Shown one piece after another: positions 8,565 to 19,305 of a stretch of 64,000 bases of DNA. The notes below the pieces were generated by a model, which was not told the DNA's origin, ran no database searches, and saw nothing but the letters and a program-made list of their open reading frames with translations. The number at the start of each line of letters is the position of its first letter. Positions within the stretch are counted from its first letter, which is position 1. The DNA is from Roridomyces roridus (taxonomy: Eukaryota > Basidiomycota > Agaricomycetes > Agaricales > Mycenaceae). The stretch lies in assembly GCA_029378245.1 (NCBI GenBank), contig JARKIF010000142.1, positions 16,899-80,898 of the forward strand. The letters run 5' to 3'. A program made the position numbers and the translations under genes.

Positions 8565-10848
8565 ATGGCGGACGATATGCTCCCTGATTTCACTCGACCC
8601 CGTCCCTCTACAGACTACGTGCACGTCCATGACGCTCTCTGGCCCCAACACGGGGCCACAAACCGCCTCGCCCCATACATCCTGTCCGACCGTATAGATA
8701 TGAACCGTGTGTGGACGGATGATGTCGCTATGCCAGAAGATGAACACCCTCTTTTCAACTATATCGACCTTGATCGGATCCCCGTTCTCAAGGTTCACAA
8801 GGCGGAGTTTGCGGGAAAGCTCATTATCCGCGAGGAGTATGAGAACTTCATTACGGATTCCTTGGCCTGGGGCGAGGGCTATCGGAGATTCTTGACGGGC
8901 CAACCTGGTATTGGTAAGTAATTCTTTCCTTTTCTTCGATTTTCATTCACGAAGTTGGGCAGGCAAGAGTGTTGGCGCAGCCTACTTCCTCTTCTACCTC
9001 ATTGCCATGGGGCACCCCGTCTTTTTTGTGCCCCATCCCGAAGTTGTATACTATTTCTCCAGCTCGGTTGTCCAGATGTTATTGGGCAACCCCGTCCCGC
9101 GTATCAACACCGCGGAAGCCGAAGCTGCCCTCAACGCTAGCTGGGTTCTTATCGACACCGACCAGCCTTCTGACTGGATCCCGGGTATCTGGGTCAAGAA
9201 TGGCAAAATCACAGTTTGGACAGCGTTTCCAGCCCAGCACCGGATGGACCATTACAAGAAGCAGATTGAGGCGAAAACCTGGGTAATGAAGTCATGGTCA
9301 ATGGACGAGGTTGCTGCCTACATGTTTGTCTCTTATTTGCATGGTTCCATCATGTTGACACCAAGGGGTAGGCACCCTTAAAAAATTATACACAGGGTCG
9401 GAAAAGTGAACTAAGGACCCCCGACCCCCTACCTACCTATTAGCCGAGCCCCATAAGGAAATTTACGTGACTGATGGCCGAGGAACATGACTGGGAGATC
9501 ATGAACTCTCTTGATCCGCCACCTGAATAGTGCAGGAACATTAAAGGGACATCATATCCCATGTTCCGAGCCCGAAAATGAACCCTCCTCCTGGGTCCAA
9601 ACATCACTGCTGGCATCAATGTTCCCATCAAAAAAAATGATTTTTTCAAAGAGTGTCCCAAAAGTGTTTTTGAACGATTGCGAACAACAGTCAGAAAAAT
9701 GGATTAAGGACCCCCGGACCCTACCCTACCTATGAGGCTGTGTCTCGGCATCTCCCGGCGGATACCCCTTGGTTGACACTGAGAAATAATCCAGGACACT
9801 GATGAATAAACCCCGCCAAGCCGTGTTGGACGGGGTCGAGGAGGAGTTTGGACTAATTCCCCGCTATATCTTCATGACCCAGGACATAACAAGCGACTCT
9901 CAAAGCCTTGACCACATCATCTACGCCGCCTTGGAGAACATCTTTCTCACCGATTTCGATCCGAAAACTGGAATTCAGGACGGCAGTCATCGAATGTTCC
10001 TTGTCAATCCGCAGCGGGTAAAAGATGTTCATAGAGTGCCTCGGAGCCCTATTAATCGGAAACACTTCTCTTTCGAGTTCCTCTCCAACTTCGTCATAAG
10101 GCGCACAATGGAATTGATGGGGTTGGAGAACATTCGGAACCAATTGGCCCTGGCATTGGACGGCCCGGAGACACAGTCTGTGGCAGGTACCTTTGTCGAA
10201 CGACTACTCCATCGCGCATTTATTCACAACAAGATGCCCGTACCATCTGTCTTCGGTGCCGGTGACAATATCATTCGACGCAGCTTGTTTCTCTATGGCC
10301 AAGCCCAGAACTTTGTCATTGAGTCCTGCGATCTGGCCGTGCTTCAAACCCGTCCGCTATACCTCCAGCCACACGCCCAGAATTTCGCTGCTGTCGACGC
10401 CATCATCGTCACATCCAGCACCCTCTGCCTCATCCAATCCTCTCTCTCCAATACACATCCACACAACCTCGCGGCCTTGCTCCAGATCATCGCAAGACTG
10501 GGGGCATATAGCCGTGGGCTGGGACAAGGAAAAAATTTCGACGTGGAAAACCTCAACCTCGTCTATTGCCTTCTCGGGATCGATGCCGGTCCTGTCAGTA
10601 ATTTAGTTCGACAGGCGCGCGAGGCAGTCAAGGACCTCAGGGATGATCCAGATGCCCCAAAGCAGCACAAACCACTGGCAGCCCTCATCGGTCGCCAGAG
10701 ACTTGCCAGATTGACAGTCGAGGGGCTCCTGTTCAATCCTGTACAGGATGGGCTGATGCATCAGGCTGCCGGTACCGTAAACTACTGTACCTATGCCACT
10801 TTCTGCCATTCAACTGGCAGTCAAATTGGCCTCGCAAGAAGCTGCTAG
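8565..10848 (+). CDS. CR4: long CR-type (Crinkler/RHS-like) NTPase-nuclease
   Basis: Exon 1 is 8565-8913, exon 2 is 8963-9323 and exon 3 is 9795-10848, giving 587 residues with every junction in frame. The N-terminal domain (MADDMLPDFTRP) is followed by Walker A split by intron 1 (GQPGIG then KSVGA, about residue 117). Walker B is SWVLIDTD (about 179), followed by a WTAFPAQ strand and WVMKSWSMDE (about 225). The last motif resembles the 'W-S-x-x-E-L' signature of Crinkler/RHS NTPases. Exon 3 adds a region with LYLQPHAQNFAAVDAIIV and LIQSSLSNTHPHN. This matches in layout the restriction-endonuclease-like domain of CR proteins, although a classical ExK is not visible. Intron 2 is enlarged by a 410-bp element. 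The partner CR3 lies 466 bp upstream on the same strand. Family assignment is from motif pattern only. Confidence 0.75.
9362..9771. mobile_element. 410-bp MITE in CR4 intron 2
   Basis: The termini are caaggggta and its complement taccccttg. Perfect 8-bp direct repeats, gttgacac (9354-9361 and 9772-9779), flank the element. The equivalent intron of CR8 is 52 nt and lacks it. Inside, a direct repeat pair (near 9400 and 9695) shares a gaaaa...ctaaggaccccc / gaaaaatggattaaggaccc theme followed by accctac runs. There is no coding capacity. An 8-bp duplication suggests hAT-type mobilisation, though the end sequence is not the usual hAT TA(G/C)GG. Confidence 0.75.
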
Positions 10849-10929
10849 CCGTTCAACCGGTTAGCATGCACTTCTTGTTTTTGTGGCTCCCTTACTTTGT
10901 ACTCGTCGTTATGTAGATTTTACATCTTA

Positions 10930-13588
10930 CACACCCAATGTTATTCCAGCTGGACTCCAGCTGAAGTCGATGTCTGGTCCACATGGTATCACCAGCTGAA
11001 CATGGCATGTCATCCAGCTGGACTCCAGACTTTCCGTTGAATGGACTCCAGCTGGATCCAGGTTGAGCTGGAACCAGGTGAAAGTCCGGCGGGAATCCAG
11101 GTTGATATCCAGCCGAGGGAGAGCCGCCAATATCCATGACTGCAGCTGGTCATCGGTTCCTCGGTCTTATTTTTATGATTGACCGCGGTGGACAAAAATC
11201 TATGAAGGCCCTTGGTGGACAAAAGGTGTTTTCTTGTTGCCACCACCATCATTTCCGTGACATCTACGAAGATCTTGCAAGATTTGGCAAGATTTTCCAG
11301 TTTGTTCAAGATCTTGGAAGACATTGGATGATTGTCAATTTGCCCTGGTATTATTTGACCATCATCTTGCAAGATCTTGGGAATTTTTCTCCCCACAAGA
11401 CCTTGAAAGTTTGTGCAAGTACCACTGATTCATTTTGAGGCCACGGATTTGCAGCGAATGTTCAAAGATTTTGAAAGATTGAAAGTCAAAATATGGCTCA
11501 TCAAGTCTAATAGGGATGCAAGATCTCACCAGGGTTGGTGGTGCCGTGGTTGCCGAGTTCAAGTCGCTACTGTGATCAATCATTTTATGTTGAAAGGTGC
11601 AACAGAGTGATCTATGTGTTTCCTGGCGGTTCGGCTGCCAACGGATCAGCAGCCCAAGTGGGTGGCAATCAGAAAATCAGTGATTGCCATGTGGGAGCCA
11701 TGTGGGATTTGCTCCGAGACTTGCTGTCTTTAACCTTCCAAGATCTTGTGACACTCCACAGAATTTGTGATTCCAGTATCAATTTTTTATCTGTTTCCAT
11801 TTGTTGTCTGACTCACAAGATCTTTCATCCTTGCAGTGCAGAAAGTATCACCTGAACCCTGCTTAAAATACGACATCATGCAAAAACTAGCAAGATATCA
11901 ATGGATGTTGCAAGAACTTGATTCAACTTTCAAAATGAGCCAAATCTTGCAAGATCTTGAGATTTTTGTTGAGATTTGAAGAAAGAACCACACATCCCTG
12001 CACAATTCCAGGTTTTGTCCACCAAGGACCCTCAAAAAAATCATTTGGTTTTTTCACAGCCTGCTTTTTTTGTTCAACCTCATAGATTGATGTATTTCTT
12101 CAAAGATCTATGTATTTTTGCATAAATCCTCAAATCTGGGGTGCTTTTTTGTACCCACCTGTTTTTTTTTCAGAGAGACATCAGAGAAACACATCAATCT
12201 GTGTAGAATGAGTGGCTGTGCAAAAACACATAAATCTTCAAAGATCTTGACCATCTCTTTTTTTCTCTTGAAGGACCTTGTTATTTTTGACTATCCCAAA
12301 GTTGGCCGGGCTCTCCATCAGGCCGATGTGATGCCCACTGCCATCTAAATGTTCCCATCAACCCTGCTGCCTGCCTGCCAGGGACATCCATCAGCAAATC
12401 AAAGGCATCTGGCTGCCGGCTCGGCAAGTGGGGAAAAAAAGAGGCATCAGGATGTAGATCTCCACCCACTAGTCTTTTGTTCATTCACTGATGTTTTTTG
12501 TTTGTTTGTGACATCAAAAAATAAAAGGCATCTGAAATAAAAAAGAGGGAGCGTCTTCAAAGATCTTCGAAGATCTTTGATCACAATGTCATTTTTCCCG
12601 TGATGGCGGGCAAAACATGTAGATTCACGGAGATCTATGAAGATGACTGCTCTCCTTGCACAAAAATGCCACCATACAGAAAAGGACACCATTTTTGTCC
12701 ACCCCGGACGGTCAAATATTTTGTCCCGAGCACTCGAGAGAGAACATGCGGATGAAAATTGTGTATTGATAAGTATCAATCGAAGAACACAGCGTATGTA
12801 CATATAATTAAGCATCAGATATACAGGAAGGAGCTATGTGGCGCGCGCAGCCGCGAGGATTGAACATGGGGAATGAAAGGGAATGAGTGTGGTGCCAGTG
12901 ACTTGGGTCTTGGGAAAATCTTGAGCTTGTAATTTTACGTTGAATCTTCGAAGGACTTGGCAAATGAGCTTGAGCATATCAAGAGCAGCGCGAGAACGAG
13001 AGAGTCAAGAGAGGAGCTGAACGAAGCTTGAAAGTCTTGGAGTTCTCGAGGACTTGAATTTGTGGAACTGCGGTAATATCAATCTTGGACTCTTCAACTT
13101 CTGGCGGTTCAGGACTCCGCGTGCGGATGGACAGAGAGTGATTGATTAGCGGAGGACACTTCAATTCATGTTGGTGAGCGGCTGTGGTGGCAGGACTTGA
13201 TGGTATTGTATATAGCACGGACTTGAAGCTTGACTGAGCAGGAGGAAGGGCGACAGACATGGGGGGAAGAGACAAGAAGGTGACAAACAATCTGTCAAAC
13301 AGACGCGCTTATAAGCGATTCAGAGAACAATGGCACATGTTTGATGGGACGCGTACCAAACGACTTCGACCGAATCGAGGAACAATGGGCGGGGTTTCGG
13401 CACTTGTTCGGCATGTGGTCTTATGACTTGGACTTGGTGTAATTTCCAGGTGATTTGAGCAGCCGAACAATTGCCTTGATACCATGTGAACACCGCCTAT
13501 TATCCAGTTTGACTATCAGCTGCGCCCAGCTGGAAGCCTGGAACAGGCAGCTGGCACAGGCATGGCAACCATTTGGGGGTGTAGATAC
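10930..13588. mobile_element. About 2.66-kb insertion downstream of CR4
   Basis: The flank of CR8 runs unbroken through cttacatacgctgtaaaaac (about 22638). The CR4 flank is interrupted here: it breaks at cttacac (10930) and resumes at agatacgctgtgaaaac (13587). The two ends are imperfectly inverted (acacacccaatg against catttgggggtgtag). They are followed inward by clusters of ccagctgg-type strings (10945-11120 and 13500-13556). The exact boundaries are uncertain by a few bases. Most of the interior is another nested element with AAGATCTT-rich sequence. 12716-13587 contains no convincing gene. Confidence 0.65.
11179..12715. mobile_element. Nested 1.5-kb TIR element rich in AAGATCTT palindromes
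   Basis: The ends are inverted: the left starts ttgaccgcggtggacaaaaa, and the right complement starts ttgaccgtccggggtggaca. The interior repeats the string gatcttgcaagatcttgg and variants (aagatctt, aagatctatg, tcttcaaagatcttcgaag) at least eight times between about 11265 and 12655, in both orientations. No transposase or other protein is recognisable. I could not identify a clean target duplication. Confidence 0.55.
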
Positions 13589-14560
13589 GCTGTGAAAACA
13601 TTATGTCACGTCACCCAGGAGCGAGACCTGGACCAATATATTTATTTTCCTGTTTGCATTCCATCATCGAGACTGTCTTCAGCTTGGATTGTAAAAGACC
13701 ATCCACCAGCCATCCATCCCATTTTCTTCCCCAAGCAATCTAACGAAATTCTAAACTCATCATCAATCTACCACACACTCGCCGCCCCACCCCCCAAAAT
13801 CAGCCAAAATCTCCTTTGAAATCAAAATCCTCCTCGCCAACGCCGACAAATTCGCATCCGCAACAACCACCTCAGGCGCGTACTCGACATCAAACCTCTG
13901 TTTGATCGCCCCGCAAAACCCGTTTCGCCTGCTTCTTGGACCAGAAAGTCAAGTCGTCCGGGTCACGATGGTCATCTGCTGCAGAAGTCGAATGCTCGTC
14001 ATCCGTAGTAGCACCGGTAGTAGAAGCGTCACCAGGGCGAGGCGCAGACGGCACTTTGCACGACAAGGGCGTCAAGGACGGGTCCGAGTCCAGGCAGAGC
14101 GGCACGACACGCATGAGGTTGTTGCGTCAGCTCGGCGGGTGTTTCGACTGGAGTCTGCGTGAGCTCCTGGTGTACATCTCGACGGAAAGAAGAACGCACC
14201 ATGTACCTACCCCCAAGTCGGAGGGTCTCCCAGAGGAGCGAATAGACCTCGAGTGCGTGTCCGGTGCCTCCCACTTTAGGCTTTCAGAGAACCAGACGGT
14301 GCCGTTCCGTGCTCGTGCGTGCTTCCTCACAGCGCTGAGCGCTCCAAAAGAGCTTACGTCTTTGCTGACCCAGTCCCAGTCGTCATGGAAATCGTCGATG
14401 TCGGGGCCGAAGGAAGAAGTGAGAAACGAGCAACGTACCCACACTGGATCACCCAAAACCTGAGGTGCCTGTGCGCTAGAACATACAAGAGGTGAGATGA
14501 CTGTCTGGTGTACAGATGCGAACGCACCAACGATCCCAGTATACTGGAGATCACCATTGA
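13588..14560 (-). pseudogene. CHO2 3'-end fragment, copy 1
   Basis: The sequence is closely similar to the 3' UTR and last exons of the intact CHO2 gene (22650-24430), in the same orientation and the same position relative to the long CR gene. Recognisable pieces on the minus strand are [15 protein letters not shown]..., a remnant of the exon with KWEAP.THSR, and a remnant of the conserved SVARKNAR helix. Deletions and frame changes join segments that are separate exons in CHO2, so it cannot encode that enzyme. It marks the end of the first CR duplication unit. Confidence 0.8.
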
Positions 14561-15271
14561 CACTATCAATTTCCTCCCTTCTCCTCATCCTGGAGCTCCG
14601 TATTACACGCCAGAGCGCATGTCTGCAGACGCGCCATCTCTTCTTCAGATCCACGTCGGATTTGGAGAAAAGAAGAGATACGGCGACGGCGGCGCGGGAG
14701 CAGGTGGAGGTGGGGACGATTCGGCGTAGTGTGGACGATGCGGGCAGTTTGCAGGCGGAGGGGATGACGGTATTGGAGAGGAAATGGGCTTCACGGATGT
14801 TGAGGAAGAAGACATAGAGGAAGACATATAGACAGACAGAGCTTTGGGCGCAGTTCCCCTGCCCAGAGAGCCTCGAAGGAGGAAGCGTTGTGTTGCAACT
14901 AAGCCTGGTCGCCGTAACGCCCCAAATCCACGGGCCATTGGTAGTATGACACCGCCCGGAGTCACTGTACACGGACGGGATGGGCGCAGCAAGAGTCTAG
15001 TAAGGCGAGGACGTGGGCGAGGGGCAGGTCATATTGGTGTGATGCATTTCCCGCGCCGGAAAAAGACCCTGAGGGAGCGCGGTGGGTGGGACAAGGCTTG
15101 AGAGCTTGAGATTCGACCTGTCGTGTGAGGGTCAAGGCGAAGTTCGACTGCAGTGCCGGAAGCAGAAAAGCTATTGATGACGTCAGACGCCCTTGTGCCG
15201 AAACTTGACCGTGCAGCTGTGGGTGCTTTGGTGTGTCCGTTGTGTGTCCACTCTTCTTCACTTCAACTCTC
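14561..15271. repeat. Duplicated spacer block between CHO2 fragment and CR5
   Basis: About 14575-14935 is closely similar to 18675-19030, which lies at the same place in the second unit (both contain ctcctcatcctggagctccg and gcctcgaaggaggaagcg). I could not relate the block to CHO2 or to any other gene in the window, and no open frame is conserved well enough to call. 14936-15271 should hold the CR5 promoter. Confidence 0.55.
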
Positions 15272-16125
15272 ATGAGCAACGACACGCCTCTGCCCGACTT
15301 TACTCGTCTGGGCCCAACCGAGCCCTTTTCGGTGCTTCGAAAGCTACTTTGGCCGGCTTCAGAAGAGACATGGGCAAACGACCTCGCTCTCGATGAGCCT
15401 GAGCGTTTGGCCACATTCATTCAAGAGTTTACTCCAGACGACCAGGATTCGCCGTCCAAGATTCGCTATATTGACCTCACCAAGAATCCGAGCTTGGCTG
15501 TCGATCAACTGGCGGCCTTGGACGTGCTCATCGTCCGGCAAGACTATCTCGATTTCATGGCCCAGACTCAGAGGTCAAGGAAGCTGGACGGAAAGCCACG
15601 CTACGGTCGGGAGTATCTTACTGGGGAGCATGGAACAGGTGAGTACCCGATATCTGCTTGTGTCATTGCTCATTCGAATCAATTGGGAAGGCAAGAGTGT
15701 CGGCGCGTTTTACTTTCTCTTTCGTCTCCTTGCCGCCGGCCAGCCAGTCTTCTTCACGCCCAACACCAATGCTGGAATCTACTACTTTTCTAAATCCGGT
15801 GTGGATTTCCTCCAAGAGGAGGGCATGACCATGGATAGAAAAGCAGTCATGCATGTCGTACGTGGCAGCTGGGTCATCATAAACGATCCCAAGTGGCAGC
15901 CCGGGAATTGGTGGGTCGAAGCGACTCTTGGTGGGATATGGACCGCGGCGCCTGAGGGCGAGTGGCTCATGCAGCAGCTGACGAAGCAGCTGAAAGCGGG
16001 CGCTTGGGGGATGAAACCTTGGTCGCCTGGAGAAATTGCAGCCGTGAAGTATATTTCTTTCTGCCCGGGAGACTTGCATACTGAACCCACAGTACAGGAC
16101 ACTGAGGACTAATCAGCTTCAATAA
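15272..16125 (+). CDS. CR5: short CR-type P-loop NTPase
   Basis: Exon 1 is 15272-15638, exon 2 is 15691-16048 and exon 3 is 16098-16125, coding 250 residues with every junction in frame. It begins MSNDTPLPDFTRLGPTEPFS. After the segment KIRYIDLTKNPSLAVDQL, intron 1 splits Walker A (GEHGTG then KSVGAFYFL). Walker B is SWVIINDP, and GMKPWSPGE is the family C-terminal NTPase motif. The third exon encodes only a short tail (TLRTNQLQ), so there is no nuclease domain. Intron 1 ends in AAG rather than CAG or TAG. This is the best-preserved member of the CR1/CR2/CR5 subtype (string TPNTNAGIYYFS). It is immediately upstream of CR6 on the same strand. The role is unknown; nucleotide binding is inferred from the P-loop. 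Confidence 0.75.
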
Positions 16126-16374
16126 GTGCGCACATACGTACCGGCACCTCCGAGTCGGACTTTCTCGGAACGACTGGGTCTCAGTGTATAACTTCAATGT
16201 AACAAAAGAAATTTCAGTATTCTGATTTTCCATTTCACTTGCAAGTTGCCACCGATGTCCGCTGCTGCCAGCTGACAGTGACAAGCATGGGAGGTAATCA
16301 ATTATTTGTAATTATTTGGTGGACTCTTTGGCGCGTGATCTGTGTGTGGACCCACAGCTATCTTCTCTTCATCC

Positions 16375-18014
16375 ATGACCGCCAACAACCCAATTCTGCC
16401 TGGATTCACCACTGTGCAACTCGGATTCACTTATTTGGAGCTTCAAAGGGAACTTTGGCCAACACCACACCATCCCGACCGTCTGACCCCGCTGATCAAA
16501 GGCCAGGCCACAAATTTGAATATCTGGACGGACGGAGACCCCATTGATGTCTCGACGGATGATATCCCTATGGAGGTGGATACCTCCAGCCATGTTGCTC
16601 GATATATCAGCCTTGTGGAGAATGACTTCCTCTCCTTCCATCGAGCCAAGACCTTGAATCACATACTCATCCGCCAAGAGTATGAGGATTTCCTGGCTCA
16701 TGTCATGAAGAAAGGACGTGGTTCTTTCTTTCTTACTGGCCAGCCAGGGATTGGTGAGTTTTGGAGCACACTCTCTCTACATTTTCACTTATCCAGTTGG
16801 ACCCAGGCAAAAGTGTTGGGGCATGCTACTTTCTCTGCCACCTTCTTGCTTCTGGCCAATCAGTTTTTTTCCTGCCCGACAGCAAGGCCGTCTACTACTT
16901 CTCAGCCTCAGGGGTCGAGGCCCTGAACTATCCTCAGAACCCTTTTGCCATGACATCAGACAAGGTCCGGCAAGCTCTTACATATGGCCAAGCCCAGAAC
17001 TTTGTCATTGAGTCCTGCGATCCGGCCGTGCTTCAAACCCGTCCGCTGTACCTCCAGCCACACGCTCAGAATTTCGCTGCTGTCGACGCCATCATCGTCA
17101 CATCCAGCACCCTCTGCCTCACCCAATCCTCCCTCTCCAATACACATCCACACAACCTCGCGACCTTGCTCCAGATCATCGCAAGACTGGGGGCATATAG
17201 CCGTGGGCTGGGACAAGGAAAAAAATTCGACGTGGAAAACCTCAACCTCGTCTATTGTAGGGATGAGCACCGTCCCCGTCCCAAGCCGTAAGACGGCCGT
17301 CCGTACACGGTTACGGCCCGTACCCGTCGGCCTCGAGGCACCCAAAAAATTTGACGGCCGTCGACGGGTTCAAAACGGGTTGGAGCGTTGAAAACCTGAT
17401 TCACCGTGTTCTCCATTGAAAACTGTTGGAAGCTCAAGCTAAGCATTCAATCTATGCAACTACAATGTCAGAAATATCCAAGACACTTCGAACAATGCTC
17501 ACCGTTCGTTCTTTTCCATTGATGGGCTGATGTGAGGTGTGATGTGGCGTTTGATCTGCAACGAAATGGGTTTTATCCGGCGAGTCGGTGCACGGGTGAG
17601 CTGCATTTCGTTTCTGAGCAACAACCATTGACACTGGGAACACCTTCTGCCACAAGATCACCTGTTATGCACTGGTTGCACCAATACTCGCCCGTCCCCG
17701 TCATTTCACGGCCGTCAACCGTCAATTTGACGGCCCGTACCCGTCTCGGCTTGGGCGATTGACGGCCGTCACCCGTACACGGACGGTGCTCATCCCTAGT
17801 CTATTGCCTTCTCGGGATCGATGCCGGTCCTGTCAGTAATTTAGTTCGACAGGCGCGCGAGGCAGTCAAGGACCTCAGGGGTGATCCAGATGCCCCAAAG
17901 CAGCACAAACCACTGGCAGCCCTCATCGGTTGCCAGAGACTTGCCAGATTGACAGTCGAGGGGCTCCTGTTCAATCCTGTACAGGATGGGCTGATGCATC
18001 TGCCGGGACCGTAG
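16375..18014 (+). pseudogene. CR6: long CR-type copy, internally deleted and MITE-interrupted
   Basis: Exon 1 (16375-16753, MTANNPILPGFTTV...) joins at Walker A (GQPGIG then KSVGACYFL) to exon 2 from 16807. After YYFSASGV and SDKVRQAL the reading frame jumps directly into YGQAQNFVIES of the C-terminal nuclease-like domain. The in-frame deletion removed Walker B, the WS-x-x-E motif, intron 2 and the first part of exon 3. The frame is then broken by a 541-bp hAT-like MITE (17258-17798). It continues from 17799 (LLGIDAGPVSN...) to TAG 18012-18014. Excising the MITE with one duplication copy would restore a single open frame. Without Walker B, ATPase activity is not expected. Confidence 0.8.
17258..17798. 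mobile_element. 541-bp hAT-type MITE
   Basis: It has perfect 18-bp terminal inverted repeats (tagggatgagcaccgtcc) and a perfect 8-bp target duplication, gtctattg (17250-17257 and 17799-17806). Both the TIR style and the 8-bp duplication are diagnostic of hAT elements. Subterminal regions are full of cggccgtc and ccgtacac repeats in both orientations, the usual arrangement of transposase-binding sites. There is no coding capacity. It is inserted in the nuclease-like part of CR6. Confidence 0.92.
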
Positions 18015-18167
18015 AATACTGTACCTATGCCACTTTCTGCCATTCAACTGGCAGTCAAGTTGGCCTCGCAAGAAACTGCCAGCCGTTCAACTGGTTAGTC
18101 TGTACTTCTTCAAGTTGTTTCTTGGTTTCGTACTTCTTTTACTGTGTACTCGTCGTTATGTAGACTT

Positions 18168-18660
18168 TATATACCAAGTCGGAGAGTATCTCCAAGGAGC
18201 GAAGAGACCTCGAGTGCGAGTGCGGTGCCTCCTACTTTGGGCTCCCGTGAACCAGACGGTGCCGCTCCGTGGCACCACCTCCTCATTCCTGTTATTCCTC
18301 GGCCGCGCTAGGAAGATCATCATCCGAACCCTCTGAAAGATGGAAGGCAACTTACAGTTAGCCAAAAACTTCTCCATGCCTCCCGGCTCGCGAATCGGAG
18401 CAGCCGTGCGTTCTTCTTCACAACGCCCTCGATGACACCAAAAAAGTCTGCGTCTTTGTTGAACCAGTCGTCATGGAAATAGTCAATGTCCGGGCTGAAG
18501 GAATTGTGAGCAGGGAAGGAAGAAGTGAGAAACGAGAAACGTACCCACACTGGATTTGAGGTGCCTGTGCGCTAAATCACAAAAGAGGTGATATGACTGT
18601 CTGGTGTACAGATGCGAACGCACCGACAATCCTAGTATACATACTCGAGATAACCATCGA
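18168..18660 (-). pseudogene. CHO2 3'-end fragment, copy 2
   Basis: This is a shorter CHO2 remnant than copy 1. Homology begins in the exon around 23605 of the intact gene (gcgagtgcgtgtgcggtgcc) and runs through the exon equivalent to 23880-24170, where the minus strand retains a KKNARLL-like helix and the EEFLA-like end. The last coding exon and the 3' UTR of CHO2 are absent, so the junction with the CR6 3' flank is a deletion. It marks the end of the second duplication unit. Confidence 0.75.
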
Positions 18661-19305
18661 CACTACCAATATCCTCCCTTCTCCTCATCCTGGAGCTCCG
18701 TATTACACGCCAGGGCGCACGTCCGCAGAAGCGTCATCTCTTCTTCAGATCCACGCCGGACTTGAAGAAAAGAAGAGATGCGGGAGGAGGTGAAGGTGTG
18801 GAACGATTCGGCGTAGTGCAGAGGATGTGGGCAGTTTGCGGGCGGAGGGGAGGATGGGGGGTACTGGAGAGGAAATGGGCTTCGCGGCGGAGTGTCGAAT
18901 GTTGAGGAAGAAGACATAGAGGACGACATATAGATACAGAGCCTTGGGCGGACGTCCCCTGCACAGAGAGAGCCTCGAAGGAGGAAGCGTTGTGCTGCAA
19001 CCAAGCCTGGTCGCCGTAACGCCCCAGATTCATGTTGGTGGGATAGCACGACTGTGGCGATAAGAGTGCTCGTGGCATCGGACTCCGGAGCAACTCCGAT
19101 GCTCCTTCTTGCGCTCAATGACAGCGAGAGTCTAGTAAGGCTCTTGAGAACGTGGATATGCAGATGGCGCGTCATGGTGCGAGGGTGTAAGAGCAGAACG
19201 ACATAGAGCAAACAGTCCGAGTCGAAGACATTGTGCTATCGAAGGATTGATCGGCATCTCTGACCGCCACTGGCATGACTGCAGCGTCACTCTCACTGCT
19301 TCTCC
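18661..19305. repeat. Duplicated spacer block upstream of CR7
   Basis: The first ~370 bp repeat the block at 14575-14935. The remainder is single-copy in this window and leads into the CR7 start. I see no supportable gene. Confidence 0.5.

Noticed and set aside
10361..10596. Second-frame open readings across the long CR exon 3 (also at 16984 and 21901)
   Set aside because: They overlap the conserved CR frame, are Ser/Pro-rich and reappear only because the underlying gene was duplicated.
7263..10848. CR genes as NACHT/NB-ARC NLR-type immune receptors
   Set aside because: They have a P-loop and Walker B but no NB-ARC/NACHT motif order (no GLPL, MHD or equivalent) and no repeat domain. The W-S-x-x-E motif and C-terminal domain fit Crinkler/RHS-type proteins better.
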